Assembly: GCF_036997615.1 (NCBI RefSeq)
Contig: NZ_JAWLQA010000012.1
Origin: Brachyspira sp949287565
Lineage (GTDB): Bacteria > Spirochaetota > Brachyspiria > Brachyspirales > Brachyspiraceae
Strand: one strand, 5' to 3'
DNA: 64,000 bases
In this document: positions 9,465 to 20,547 of the stretch, one piece after another
How the letters are laid out: every line of letters begins with the position of its first letter
How positions within the stretch are numbered: position 1 is the first letter of the stretch
Translations under genes and position numbers: made by a program
Notes under the pieces: model-generated
Told to the model about the DNA's origin: nothing
What the model saw: only the letters and a program-made list of their open reading frames with translations
Databases searched by the model: none

Positions 9465-10928
9465 TTACTTAAAATGTTTTTTTACATATGCTATTATCTC
9501 ACTAGCATTTGCAATTTCTCTAGAAGAATTTCCAACTCTTATATAGAATTTTTCTTCTTTAGCACCCTGTTTATTTGTAATCTTAGTATATACAGGCTCT
9601 CTTCCCTTTCTTATATAAACAATACATATATCTTTGCCATCATGAGTTACAAAATCAATCCTTATACCCTCAGCAGAAAAAGCATTACCATAATAAGTTT
9701 CTATAAGCGTTCTCAAATGAAGCTCAAAAAAATCTCTATTAGGCTGTCTTAATGTAGAATAATCATGCTCAAGTCCTATTATTTCACCATCATTAGTAAT
9801 ACCTATAAATAATCTTCCGCCTTCAGTATTGCTGAATGCCGCAATGGACTTCATAATAACTTCTTCCAAAGCCTTATTTATTTTTTCTGTATTACTGTCA
9901 TATCTCAATGTGGATTTAAACTCTACATTAGTATTTTCACCATCTTCTATAATCTTAGTTATATTCATATGATTTCTTTTCAATTCTTCAATCATTCTAA
10001 TATAATGTATAGCGAGCATTACTATTATAACTATAGTAACAATTACAAATACAACCAAGAATAATATTATAGGTATTTGTATTTTATTTATTAAATCCTT
10101 TTCAGGAATGATTATGCCTATTTCTATATTATTATTAGCTACAGCAAAAGTACCTTTATATCCCCAATAATTATTATCTTTATATGAAACTTTTATCATA
10201 TCTTCATTAGTTCCATCAAATTGTTCTGTCATAATATCAGCTATAATATTATAATCCAAATTATCTTTTAAAGTATTTGTAGAAGAATATGATATAGGAA
10301 AAGTAATTTTACTGTTTCCTGTGATAAGATATGCATGCATATTATCAATATCTCTAAGCTCTACATCGCTGAAGTTTACATTAAATTGAGAAATATATTC
10401 AAAAGCAACATTCTCATTAGCTATATATATTAAATGTATATAGGGTTTTCCTTCTTTTATGTAAAAAGAATCGATGCTAAGCTGTTCAAATGGTACAGAT
10501 GAGTATTGATTGCTGCTGCTGTTCGTTACAATATGCCCGACGACTTTATATCCGTTTCCCTCTTTAGTAATAGACATATAGTTATTACCAACCTGCATAG
10601 CTGCTTTTTCTATAAAAGTATGCTTTGGGAAGAAATTAGTTATTAAAATTTTATAAGCTTCCGGAGCCTGATTAACTATATCGAATATAGGAGTCATCTG
10701 CATAGAAAAATAGTAGGTAGGATAAAATATTTTAGAATATTCCTCTACTATTGAAGTTTTAACATCTTGAAAAAGAGATTTAAAAATAAATTTTATAGGT
10801 ATAGGGTTTCTAACTTGCATATAAACCAAAACGATTATAAATAAGAACAAAATAGAAATAACCACATCTCTCAATATTCTATTTCTTAGTTCAGATTTAG
10901 AAAAAAATCTGCCAGATATAATCTTCAT
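9465..10928 (-). CDS. Membrane protein with cytoplasmic Schlafen AlbA_2-type domain
   Basis: This 487-residue protein has a first membrane helix (about 21-43), a long extracytoplasmic region of about 230 residues, and a second helix rich in Ile/Val (about 283-308). The cytoplasmic part starts with NVEFKSTL and contains FSNTEGGRLFIGITNDGEIIGL and the RKGREPVY element, the hallmarks of the AlbA_2 (Schlafen) putative nucleic-acid-binding domain. The arrangement resembles a one-component membrane sensor with an AlbA_2 output. The extracytoplasmic domain may be a Cache-like sensor, but I cannot show this. It is a monocistronic gene on the same strand as its neighbours. Confidence 0.75.
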   Translation of the reverse strand: MKIISGRFFSKSELRNRILRDVVISILFLFIIVLVYMQVRNPIPIKFIFKSLFQDVKTSIVEEYSKIFYPTYYFSMQMTPIFDIVNQAPEAYKILITNFFPKHTFIEKAAMQVGNNYMSITKEGNGYKVVGHIVTNSSSNQYSSVPFEQLSIDSFYIKEGKPYIHLIYIANENVAFEYISQFNVNFSDVELRDIDNMHAYLITGNSKITFPISYSSTNTLKDNLDYNIIADIMTEQFDGTNEDMIKVSYKDNNYWGYKGTFAVANNNIEIGIIIPEKDLINKIQIPIILFLVVFVIVTIVIIVMLAIHYIRMIEELKRNHMNITKIIEDGENTNVEFKSTLRYDSNTEKINKALEEVIMKSIAAFSNTEGGRLFIGITNDGEIIGLEHDYSTLRQPNRDFFELHLRTLIETYYGNAFSAEGIRIDFVTHDGKDICIVYIRKGREPVYTKITNKQGAKEEKFYIRVGNSSREIANASEIIAYVKKHFK

Positions 10929-11059
10929 ACCATATCCATTAATACCTATTATTGTATATAATAATATAACATATATACAAATATTATCAACCTATTTTAT
11001 TTACATAAATAATGGCAAATAATATATGTATAATATGTAAAATACCATATATTTTAAAA

Positions 11060-12040
11060 CTATAAATTTAAAGAATTCAAAAATTCTAATTTTCTTTCAC
11101 TCTGCTCATTATCTCCGCCTTCATGTCCATTAAAAGTATAAACATTAATAGACTTCTCTCCTGCATAATTATTATAAGCAGCAAAAACAGTAGAAGGAGG
11201 ACATAAAATATCCATAAGCCCCACAGAAAATAAAGCCTTAACTTTAGACCTTTTAGCAAAGAAAGCCCCGTCAAAATATGATAAAGTTTCAAATGCTTTA
11301 TTTTCATGCATTCTATTAGTTTTGCAAAATCTTGCTATTTCATTATAAGGCAAAGTATCTGTAATAGTACATGCCCTTTTATAATCGCATAAGAAAGGCA
11401 CATCTATCATAGCAGCCTCAATTTTTTCTTTTTTAAGTGCTGAAAGTCCTAGAAGTGCAAGTGCTATGCCTCCGCCCTGACTAGTACCATTTACAGCAAT
11501 TTTTCCTGTAAGAGGATGCTCCTTTGCAGCTTCAATAGATTTAAATGCATCTACAAAAACTCTTTTATAGAAATAGTCTTTTTTATCCAATATTCCCATA
11601 GTAAGAAAACCGTCAGCATGAGGAGTTGAACCTACAGGATCAGGAGTTGTTGCTCCGTTTCCGCCTTCTGCCCCTTGTCCTCTTACCTCCATAACAAATA
11701 TGCTGTATCCTGCTGAAGGAAAAAGTAAATGGCTGTTAGGATAATCTCTTCCGCCGCCGTACCCTGGATAATGCATTATACAAGTTAATTTTTCATTATT
11801 TTTCCTTGCATATTTAGGTGCTATATACCAGCCGTTTATAATATGCTTTGAATATCCTTTAAATGATACATTCCATACATCAAATAATTTTAAATGAGTA
11901 TCTATTAAAGTATATTCAGCCTCTGTTTTATGATTATTTTCATTTAAAGTATTAAGCCAAAATTCATCAAAATCTTTAGGCTCTTCGCCGCTTCCTTTAT
12001 ATTTATAAAGTTCTTCTAAACTTAAATCAAAAAAAGCCAT
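11060..12040 (-). CDS. Acetyl xylan esterase / cephalosporin-C deacetylase family (CE7)
   Basis: This 326-residue alpha/beta hydrolase of carbohydrate esterase family 7 removes acetyl groups from xylo-oligosaccharides and related compounds. The nucleophile elbow GTSQGGG is at about 185-191, followed by the acid region GLMDILCPPS and the catalytic His in GHEGGDN near the C-terminus. RGQGAEGGNG is also typical of the family. There is no signal peptide, so it is cytoplasmic, as in other members that act on imported oligomers. GAGG precedes the ATG. With xylulokinase elsewhere in the window it is consistent with use of plant-derived sugars. Confidence 0.9.
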   Translation of the reverse strand: MAFFDLSLEELYKYKGSGEEPKDFDEFWLNTLNENNHKTEAEYTLIDTHLKLFDVWNVSFKGYSKHIINGWYIAPKYARKNNEKLTCIMHYPGYGGGRDYPNSHLLFPSAGYSIFVMEVRGQGAEGGNGATTPDPVGSTPHADGFLTMGILDKKDYFYKRVFVDAFKSIEAAKEHPLTGKIAVNGTSQGGGIALALLGLSALKKEKIEAAMIDVPFLCDYKRACTITDTLPYNEIARFCKTNRMHENKAFETLSYFDGAFFAKRSKVKALFSVGLMDILCPPSTVFAAYNNYAGEKSINVYTFNGHEGGDNEQSERKLEFLNSLNL

Positions 12041-12132
12041 ATAAAACCTCTATAACAAAAAATCAAATTAAACATAATTCATTTATTATGCTCTATAGTA
12101 TATATATATTTTTTGCAATTTAAAGTATATAT

Positions 12133-13134
12133 TTAAAAATTATCATTAGTTACTATAAATAATTCACCTTGAGGGGTTACAATATAAGCCTCTTTATATT
12201 TAAATGCCTCATTTGTAAAGAAATTAGTACCCATCAAAAATGCTGTAGTAGATAAAGCATCAGCCTCTTCAGCATTAGTATGAACTATAGTAGCAGATAT
12301 ACTATTATAAGTAGGATATCCTATTTCTGCATCTATTATATGATGATAATTAGTGCCGTCCTGAGTAAAATACCTTTCATAATCACCGCTAGTTACTATA
12401 GTATAATTTGTAGATTGTAAAAGTCCCAAATATCCGTCAGCATCGTTTCTTGGATTTCTTATAGCTATTACCCAAGGTTTTCCCTTATTATTCACTCCAT
12501 TAGCATAAGTATCTCCGCCGTAATCTATTAAGTAGTTTGTTATATTATATTCTGCAAATACATTTTTTAATTTTTCTATTATATAACCTTTACCATAAGA
12601 ACCAAAATCAAATGTTAAAGGCTTTGACAATTTTAATATCTTTTTATTATCTTCATTAGTAATTATACTTACAGCAGAATAATCTATATTAGCCAAAGCA
12701 TTGTCTATATCTTGTTTTAAAGGTACGGTTTGATTTTCTTTTACCCCAAATCCCCATAACTCTATTAGAGGCCTTACACTTATATCAAAAGATGGATTCA
12801 ATTTTGAATATTTTAATCCTGTAGTAAATATATGTGCCATTTCATCTGAAATTTCTATTTCAGTTTTTCCCGACAAACTTTCTCTATTTATTATACCTAT
12901 CTCGCTTGAAGTATTATATGGATTTAATATATTATCCATTCTGTTTATTTCATTTGTAATACTGCTTATAAGTTTATCTAAGTTTTTATCCGAAGTTTCT
13001 GCAGTTATATTGAGTATAGTGTCGCTTATTACTACTGTAGCCGTTATATATTTATCTTTTGACCTATAAAATGAAACAGCTATTATTAATGCTACCGCTA
13101 TTATTGGTATAGAAAAATAAATCTTTTTTTTCAT
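12133..13134 (-). CDS. apbE: ApbE-family FAD:protein FMN transferase
   Basis: This 333-residue exported protein has an N-terminal membrane/signal segment (residues 4-22). It matches ApbE, which attaches FMN covalently to Thr in Na+-pumping NQR/RNF subunits and other exported flavoproteins. Visible motifs are the early MDNILNPYNTSSEIGIINR region, GSYGKGYIIEKL, the YGGDTYANG segment and the metal-binding HHIIDAEIGYPT ending. There is no lipobox cysteine, so it is probably membrane-anchored. GAGAG precedes the start. It is followed (minus strand) by the acetyl esterase with a gap of about 90 bases, so co-transcription is possible. Confidence 0.9.
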   Translation of the reverse strand: MKKKIYFSIPIIAVALIIAVSFYRSKDKYITATVVISDTILNITAETSDKNLDKLISSITNEINRMDNILNPYNTSSEIGIINRESLSGKTEIEISDEMAHIFTTGLKYSKLNPSFDISVRPLIELWGFGVKENQTVPLKQDIDNALANIDYSAVSIITNEDNKKILKLSKPLTFDFGSYGKGYIIEKLKNVFAEYNITNYLIDYGGDTYANGVNNKGKPWVIAIRNPRNDADGYLGLLQSTNYTIVTSGDYERYFTQDGTNYHHIIDAEIGYPTYNSISATIVHTNAEEADALSTTAFLMGTNFFTNEAFKYKEAYIVTPQGELFIVTNDNF

Positions 13135-13327
13135 ATTTTAATCTCTCATCATTCAAGTTACACGTATTTATTTATAAACCATTCATAAAAAATAATCGTA
13201 AAAGTAAATAATATTTACTATAACTAGATTTAATTTTATATAAACAACATTAAAGTACAATATGTTTTACAATATTCTTAATTTAATAATATTTTGTAAA
13301 AAAATTGTAAAAGAAGAGTAAATTCTA

Positions 13328-13355
13328 TTGACATAAATCGTTTTTCTGCTATACT
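13328..13355 (+). promoter_or_regulatory. Sigma70-type promoter
   Basis: TTGACA (13328-13333) and TATACT (13350-13355) are separated by 16 bases, about 65 bases before the start of the PepSY-like gene. Confidence 0.7.
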
Positions 13356-13418
13356 TATAATTGTAAAGATAATTTACAGGAGATTATTAAAATACAATTA
13401 AATTAAAGGAGATTCATT

Positions 13419-13850
13419 ATGACAAAAAAATTATTTGCTTTATTAATATCTTTGACTATTCTTTCTACATCAAGTCTTTTTGCTGATTGGGTAGTACCAG
13501 CTTCATCATTACCTCAAAAAGCAAGAACTTTCATAAGAAGAGTTTATCCTAATGTACAGATATGGAAAGTTGAAAGAGACGGAGGTAAATTTGAAGTAAA
13601 ATTGTCTAATGGAGCTTCTATAGATTTTACTCTTAATGGTAATTGGCTTAATATAGACGGAGAATATAACGGAGTACCTATGAGCGTTTTACCTCAAGCT
13701 GTAGCTAATACTGTTAGAAGAACTTATCCTCAAGCTAGAATGATAGATGTTGAAAAAGAATGGGGTAATTACAAAATAAAACTTAATAATATGATGGAAA
13801 TATATGTAGCTGCTAATGGTCAGTTAATGGGCCAGCAATGGGACGATTAA
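13419..13850 (+). CDS. Exported PepSY-like (DUF2874) two-repeat protein
   Basis: This is a small 143-residue protein with a clear signal peptide (to about FADW). It has two tandem repeats of about 55 residues, each with a helix LPQ.....(V/F)RR.YP followed by strands (VERDGGKFEVKLSNG; VEKEWGNYKIKLNN). This matches the PepSY-like family of periplasmic proteins seen in Bacteroidetes and spirochaetes; the function is unknown, and inhibitor or binding roles have been suggested for PepSY domains. AAGGAG precedes the ATG, and a strong promoter and terminator make it monocistronic, so it is probably well expressed. Confidence 0.8.
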   Translation: MTKKLFALLISLTILSTSSLFADWVVPASSLPQKARTFIRRVYPNVQIWKVERDGGKFEVKLSNGASIDFTLNGNWLNIDGEYNGVPMSVLPQAVANTVRRTYPQARMIDVEKEWGNYKIKLNNMMEIYVAANGQLMGQQWDD

Positions 13851-13907
13851 TGATAAATTAAGGTTTATGAAAATATTTTACGGCTAAATGGTTTATGAAA
13901 ACTATTG

Positions 13908-13938
13908 AGAGATGCTTTTAATAAGCATCTCTTTTTTT
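13908..13938 (+). terminator. Rho-independent terminator
   Basis: AGAGATGCTT (13908-13917) pairs with AAGCATCTCT (13923-13932), followed by a T run. It serves the PepSY-like gene and, from the other side, may serve the convergent rsmD gene. Confidence 0.85.
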
Positions 13939-14500
13939 ATATATACTTAAATATTATCAAAACGCTTTCGCCATAAGTTTTTATATCATATTCCATAATA
14001 CCGGATATTATATTTTTTAATTCTTCATTTTCTAAAAATTTCTTATAATAATCTGCCCCAAACTCTGCAGCCAAAACTCCATTATCATTTAATATATTTC
14101 TTTTTATTATATTATTTATAACATCAAAATATATCTTTGAATGGTATGGCGGATCTAAATATATAACATCGAATTTATCATTAGTCTTTTTTACATAATC
14201 TTCAGCCGACACTCTTTTTATTTTATATATATTTTCATTATCATTGAATATAGCTTTAGCATTAGAAAATATAGTTTTTACAGCCTCTCTGTCTATTTCT
14301 ATAAAAGCAACGAACTTTGCATTTCGGCTTAAAGCCTCAAACCCCATAGCACCGCTTCCGGAACATAGATCCAAAAAAGTTTTATTTTCTATATCAATTA
14401 TATTAAAAAAAGCCTCTTTAACCTTACCCTGTGTAGGTCTGAAATCTCTTTTAGGGGTTATTATTTTTCTTCCCTTCTTATTTCCGGATATTATATGCAT
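13937..14500 (-). CDS. rsmD: 16S rRNA (guanine-966-N2) methyltransferase RsmD
   Basis: This 187-residue SAM-dependent methyltransferase modifies G966 of 16S rRNA. The SAM-binding loop LDLCSGSGAMGFEA is at about 43-56 and the catalytic motif DPPY at 116-119; the N-terminal RPTQGKVKEAFFNI is characteristic of RsmD. The length is normal. The ribosome site before the ATG is weak. It lies about 35 bases after the LiaF-like gene on the same strand, so the two may be co-transcribed. Confidence 0.93.
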   Translation of the reverse strand: MHIISGNKKGRKIITPKRDFRPTQGKVKEAFFNIIDIENKTFLDLCSGSGAMGFEALSRNAKFVAFIEIDREAVKTIFSNAKAIFNDNENIYKIKRVSAEDYVKKTNDKFDVIYLDPPYHSKIYFDVINNIIKRNILNDNGVLAAEFGADYYKKFLENEELKNIISGIMEYDIKTYGESVLIIFKYI

Positions 14501-14534
14501 AAATTAATTACTCTTTTACAATATTTTAAAACAT

Positions 14535-15209
14535 TTATTTATAAAGAACCCTAATTTGTGCAAATGCAGAACTGACATTTAAATAAAGTATCTTGTCAGA
14601 ATTGCCCATAACAAAATTAGTTTCCCCAAAACTCACACTGTCTCCTGTAGGAAGAGAAACAGATCCGAAAGCACTTGAAGCCTTTATATGAACCTGTACT
14701 TTATCGCTTATTAAAACAACTGTATCTGAAAAAATTGTATTAATATCTATTGTTCTATTTCTATCTATTTCTAATTCGGATAAATCTATATTATCGGTTT
14801 TGAAATAAACGTTATATTTAGTTTTTTTATTTTTTGGTATGCTGTCCCTCACATAATGCATGCCAAATAGTATATAAACACCCAAAAATATTATTATCAT
14901 ACCTATAACCATTCTAAATATTGGCGTATATAATATAAACGGCATATTAACATTAAAGCAGTATCTTATAAGTACATATATTCCTGTACCTATGACAAAT
15001 AGTCCCAAAAGTATTTTAGATGCATAAAATCCGTTTCCTACAACTATAGCACATCCCCAAACCATTATCAAAATAGCAACTATTATAGTAAATACAGGAG
15101 TATAAGCAAGTGCCGGAATATAAATATGAAAAACATATTGAAGCAGAATATAAGCACCTATCAATATTACAATGCTTCCTATTAAAAATCTGGAAAATAT
15201 AAATTTCAT
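14535..15209 (-). CDS. LiaF-like membrane protein
   Basis: This 224-residue protein has four predicted membrane helices in two repeated hairpins (about 7-60 and 66-118), a short linker, and a C-terminal beta-rich part with DLSELEIDRNRTIDINTIFSDTVVLI and SSAFGSVSLPTG. This resembles the LiaF/cell-wall-active-antibiotics-response fold (DUF2154/DUF5668). In Firmicutes LiaF damps envelope-stress signalling; no LiaRS partner is visible here, so that role is not established. It is on the same strand as rsmD. Confidence 0.65.
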   Translation of the reverse strand: MKFIFSRFLIGSIVILIGAYILLQYVFHIYIPALAYTPVFTIIVAILIMVWGCAIVVGNGFYASKILLGLFVIGTGIYVLIRYCFNVNMPFILYTPIFRMVIGMIIIFLGVYILFGMHYVRDSIPKNKKTKYNVYFKTDNIDLSELEIDRNRTIDINTIFSDTVVLISDKVQVHIKASSAFGSVSLPTGDSVSFGETNFVMGNSDKILYLNVSSAFAQIRVLYK

Positions 15210-15373
15210 AAATTAAAACCTAAAATAATTTTATTTATTATTTATATAGTAACTAATATTAACAAAAAAACAAGAGTTTTATAAAATTTATTAATATTAT
15301 GTTAATATCCTTTCATAATATAAAATATATGTTATTATATATTATCTAATTTTTAAATTTTAAATTAATATAT

Positions 15374-18076
15374 ATGATATTAGCAGATATATTTTTTGAT
15401 ATTTTTATATTCCCTATAGAATTCATTATAGAAACTCTATTTTTTCTATTTAAGAATATATTTAATTTATCTTATAGCACAAGTATATTCTTATTAAGTT
15501 TATCAATAAATTTTTTATCTCTTCCGCTTTATAATATAGCAGAAAAATGGCAGGAAAAAGAAAGAAATATTCAAAATAAAATGAATCCTATGATAGATAA
15601 TATAAAAGCCGTTTATAAAGGTGATCAAAGATATTTACTAATAAGAACCTGTCATAGAATTAATGGATATAAGGTAATTTATGCCTTTAGAGGAGTTTTA
15701 GGGCTTTTAATACAAATACCATTCTTTATTGCAGCATATAATTTTATATACAGCCTGTCCGATTTATCTCAAGGAAGTTTATTTTTCATAAGAGATTTTT
15801 CAAAGCCTGATAATTTAATAAACGGTATTAATTTACTCCCATTTACTATGACTATATTCAGTATACTTGCCGGAATGGTTTACAGTAAAAAATTAACTAT
15901 AAAAGAAAGCATGCCTCTATATATAACTTCATTAATATTTCTAATCATATTATACAATTCACCTTCAGGATTATTATTTTATTGGAATATAAACTGTTTA
16001 TTTTCCTTAATTAAAAATATTGTTTTAGAATATAAGTTATATAAAGCATTAAATAAAGATAAAATATTAAAAATATGCAATGTATTAGTTATATTAGCTT
16101 TTATAGTATTGATTGTGATGTCTTTTATAAATAAAACAGATATAAAAAATATTTTAACTCTTTTTTCAGTAATAATATTAACATTAAACTTTGATTATAT
16201 AGAAAAATCATTGATTAAAAATAATAATTTCATTAAATACAGGTATAAACTGCTTATATTATCATGTTTGATTATAACCGTACTTTCAGGGCTTTTCATA
16301 CCTACATCATTAATAAATAATTCAGTATCAGAATTCAATAATCATTTAACACTAATAATAAATAGTCTTTCAATGAGTATTGGAATATTTTTATTTTATC
16401 CTCTATTTGTATATAATATATTTTCTGATAAAACAAAAAATTATATTACATTAGCATTTATATTTTTGTCTGTAATATTCATAATAGATACATTCATATT
16501 CGCTGGTAACTATCCTAATATGAACTCTGATTTTATATTTGACAGTTCAATTAAAATAATTAATAAAGATATAATAATAAATATTGTAACTATATTAATA
16601 TCATCTTTATTAGTTTATTTTATAATAACAAAATCAAAATCTTCTATATTGATAAACATTGATTATATAATCATATTCGTATTGATTGCCTCATCAATAT
16701 TCTATACATATAAGATATTAAGCTATGATGATACATATACAAAAACATCATATAAATTAAAAAACGGAGAAAAAATATTTAATATCTCAAGAAATGGAGA
16801 AAATATATTCGTTATAATATTGGATAGAGCCATACCTTCATATTGGTTTGATGCTTTTAACAGATTTGAAGAATATAAAAATATGTTTGACGGCTTTACA
16901 TTCTATCCAAATACCGTTTCATACAATTATAATACAATAACTATAGCTTCTATTTATGGAGGTTATGATTATTTACCTTATGAAATAAGCACTAATAAAA
17001 ATAATAATATTACAAATATTCATAATCAAGCTTTATTGACATTGCCTTTATCATTAGAAAAATACGGCTATAAATCCTATATACTTGAGCCTGTTTATGC
17101 TAATATGTCCTTTAATGGAGATTTAAGCATATTTAAAAGCTACAGCAATATTAAAGCATACAATAAAGATTATATTTATGATTACAGTATAAATAAATAT
17201 ACAAATGAAAATAATATAATAACATCCAATTTGGATAATGATAAATTGATAAGATTTTCATTTTTTAGAATAATTCCTGTATGGCTAAGAAAAACATTAT
17301 ACAGCGGAGGAAAATGGCTTATAAACGAAAATAATATTATAAATACAAGTATAGAAAATTATGCTTTATTGGATTCTATTAAAGATTTAATAAATATAGA
17401 TCAAAATGGCAATAATTATAATATAATGCATAACAATACAACACATGAGCCGCATTATTTTCTTCCTGATTTATTGCCTTCAGTATCTTTGAATTATATA
17501 GATACAAATGATTTAAAAATATATAAAGATACAAATAGTGTAAGACATTTTTATGCTAATGCTGCCTCAATGAAAAATATAGTCAAAATAATAGACTTTC
17601 TCAAAAAAAATAATGTTTACGATAATACAAAGATAATAATTATTTCAGATCATGGATATAGAATAAACTCTAAATATTTTGAAAAACCTAATACAAAATT
17701 CATAGCTTTATATAATTCTTTATTAATGTACAAAGATTTTAATTCAAAAGGAAAATTAAATATTGATACCAATTTCATGACTGTAGCAGATATGCCTTAT
17801 TTAGCTGTTAATCATATAAAAGATGTAAAAAACATATTCAATAACAAAATAATAACTAATGATTATAAAACTAATGGTGCTAATATAATAAGAGTTAGAA
17901 GCTGGAAACCTGAAAATCAATTATCAAACACTTATGATTTTAATAGTTATTATCATGTAAATAATGATATATTTGATACTAATAATTGGAAATTTTACCG
18001 CTGGTATTATGCTAGTAATTACAGTAAAGAAACAGATTTATCATTAGGTTTTATTGAAGAAACAACTAACAATTAA
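15374..18076 (+). CDS. YidC-like membrane domain fused to sulfatase/phosphoethanolamine-transferase-like domain
   Basis: This is a 900-residue protein. Residues 1-220 match the YidC/Oxa1 (60KD_IMP) core: INFLSLPLYN, KWQEKERNIQNKM, LLIQIPFFIAAYNFIYSL, LLPF.MT and YNSPSGLLFYWN. A middle block of about eight hydrophobic helices (about 230-455) follows. The C-terminal part looks like the alkaline-phosphatase/sulfatase superfamily: GENIFVIILDRAIPSYW (metal-site Asp), NTVSYNYNTITIASIYGG, and IIIISDHGYR near 755. Sulfatase-fold membrane enzymes such as LTA synthase and EptA transfer polar groups onto envelope lipids. I infer an envelope-modifying enzyme rather than the housekeeping insertase. No ribosome site is evident before the ATG. 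Confidence 0.75.
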   Translation: MILADIFFDIFIFPIEFIIETLFFLFKNIFNLSYSTSIFLLSLSINFLSLPLYNIAEKWQEKERNIQNKMNPMIDNIKAVYKGDQRYLLIRTCHRINGYKVIYAFRGVLGLLIQIPFFIAAYNFIYSLSDLSQGSLFFIRDFSKPDNLINGINLLPFTMTIFSILAGMVYSKKLTIKESMPLYITSLIFLIILYNSPSGLLFYWNINCLFSLIKNIVLEYKLYKALNKDKILKICNVLVILAFIVLIVMSFINKTDIKNILTLFSVIILTLNFDYIEKSLIKNNNFIKYRYKLLILSCLIITVLSGLFIPTSLINNSVSEFNNHLTLIINSLSMSIGIFLFYPLFVYNIFSDKTKNYITLAFIFLSVIFIIDTFIFAGNYPNMNSDFIFDSSIKIINKDIIINIVTILISSLLVYFIITKSKSSILINIDYIIIFVLIASSIFYTYKILSYDDTYTKTSYKLKNGEKIFNISRNGENIFVIILDRAIPSYWFDAFNRFEEYKNMFDGFTFYPNTVSYNYNTITIASIYGGYDYLPYEISTNKNNNITNIHNQALLTLPLSLEKYGYKSYILEPVYANMSFNGDLSIFKSYSNIKAYNKDYIYDYSINKYTNENNIITSNLDNDKLIRFSFFRIIPVWLRKTLYSGGKWLINENNIINTSIENYALLDSIKDLINIDQNGNNYNIMHNNTTHEPHYFLPDLLPSVSLNYIDTNDLKIYKDTNSVRHFYANAASMKNIVKIIDFLKKNNVYDNTKIIIISDHGYRINSKYFEKPNTKFIALYNSLLMYKDFNSKGKLNIDTNFMTVADMPYLAVNHIKDVKNIFNNKIITNDYKTNGANIIRVRSWKPENQLSNTYDFNSYYHVNNDIFDTNNWKFYRWYYASNYSKETDLSLGFIEETTNN

Positions 18077-18130
18077 ATTAATATATTTGATTTAATAAAT
18101 CTATTAATAATTAATAATAATCAATAATAT

Positions 18131-18163
18131 TTAAAAACAAAAAACCAGCCTAAGAGGCTAGTT
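18131..18163 (-). terminator. Terminator of the 16S rRNA transcript
   Basis: On the minus strand AAC.AGCC and GGCT.GTT (18143-18163) form a hairpin followed by a T-rich run. The same hairpin read on the plus strand can end the YidC/sulfatase-like transcript. Confidence 0.65.
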
Positions 18164-18249
18164 TATTTAACGAGGTATAAAAAATATAATATGGAAAAAT
18201 TCTTTCAAATATGAATAGCAGTAAGATTTAAGTCGGACAATCTCCGAAT

Positions 18250-19765
<1,516 letters not shown>

Positions 19766-19999
19766 ACTTTTGTGAATCTGAAATGATTCTTTATTTTACT
19801 ATTCTACTGAATAGTGATTTACTTACTTAAAGAAATGTTACAAATTGTAACCGTTGGGTCATAGAACTTATTAAGTTCATTTACACCAGTTGTGTTTTTC
19901 TTAAATTGCTTCTGCTATCCATATTTCAAAGAACTTTTATTTTTGTTTGTGTCAGCTGATGTTTCGTTTTATTTTTTGTTTCTCATCAACTGTTTTATT

Positions 20000-20027
20000 A
20001 TTATAGCATACAGCCTAAAAAACACAA
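20000..20027 (-). promoter_or_regulatory. Extended -10 promoter of the 16S rRNA gene
   Basis: On the minus strand TATAAT (20000-20005) is preceded by TGC (extended -10) and by TTGTGT (20022-20027) with a 16-base spacer. It predicts a leader of about 230 bases before the mature 16S end. Confidence 0.65.
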
Positions 20028-20163
20028 TGGCTAAAAAGGGCGTTTTTGATAAAATTTCAGCCTTTTTTATCAAAAAATAGTATTTGTAATACATATAATA
20101 CATATTGAAGTCGGCTAAAAATATATTTTGACTTTTTTGCCAAAAAACGAGCCCCAAAAAAGC

Positions 20164-20391
20164 CTAAAAAACTTGAAATTTGGGGAATTTTTGGCTGATT
20201 TTTGGAAAATTTATCCTGAAAAATCCAAAATTTGGGGAATTTTTAGAATAAATTTCAAAAAAATCTCATAAAAAATTTAAAATTCAAGAAATCCAAAGAA
20301 ATTTTAAGACTAAATTTTCAAAAAATACTCATAAAAAAATTAAAATTAATAAAATTCAGGGAAATTTTAAGAATATATCTTGAAATTTTCT
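20164..20391. repeat. Degenerate tandem repeat upstream of rrs
   Basis: There are about four AT-rich units of 50-63 bases. The units share (G)GGAATTTTTAG or GAAATTTTAAG cores near 20183, 20235, 20299 and 20361, and two of them open with CTCATAAAAAA (20266 and 20329). The array lies about 160-390 bases upstream of the 16S promoter and before the next plus-strand gene. Its A/T tracts could bend DNA or act as an upstream activating region; this is inference. Confidence 0.55.
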
Positions 20392-20498
20392 TATAAAAAA
20401 TTCAAAAATAAAATTAATAAAAACAAATCCGATAAAAAAAGTCTGATTTATAAAATAAAAGTATTAAAAAATACACTTGTAAAATATTTTATTAAAAC

Positions 20499-20527
20499 TT
20501 GATTTTATATTAATTTAGATATATTAT
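20499..20527 (+). promoter_or_regulatory. Promoter for the winged-helix/LysM operon
   Basis: TTGATT (20499-20504) and TATTAT (20522-20527) are separated by 17 bases; the start codon is about 20 bases downstream. Confidence 0.5.
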
Positions 20528-20547
20528 ATACATACTGGAGTAGAATT

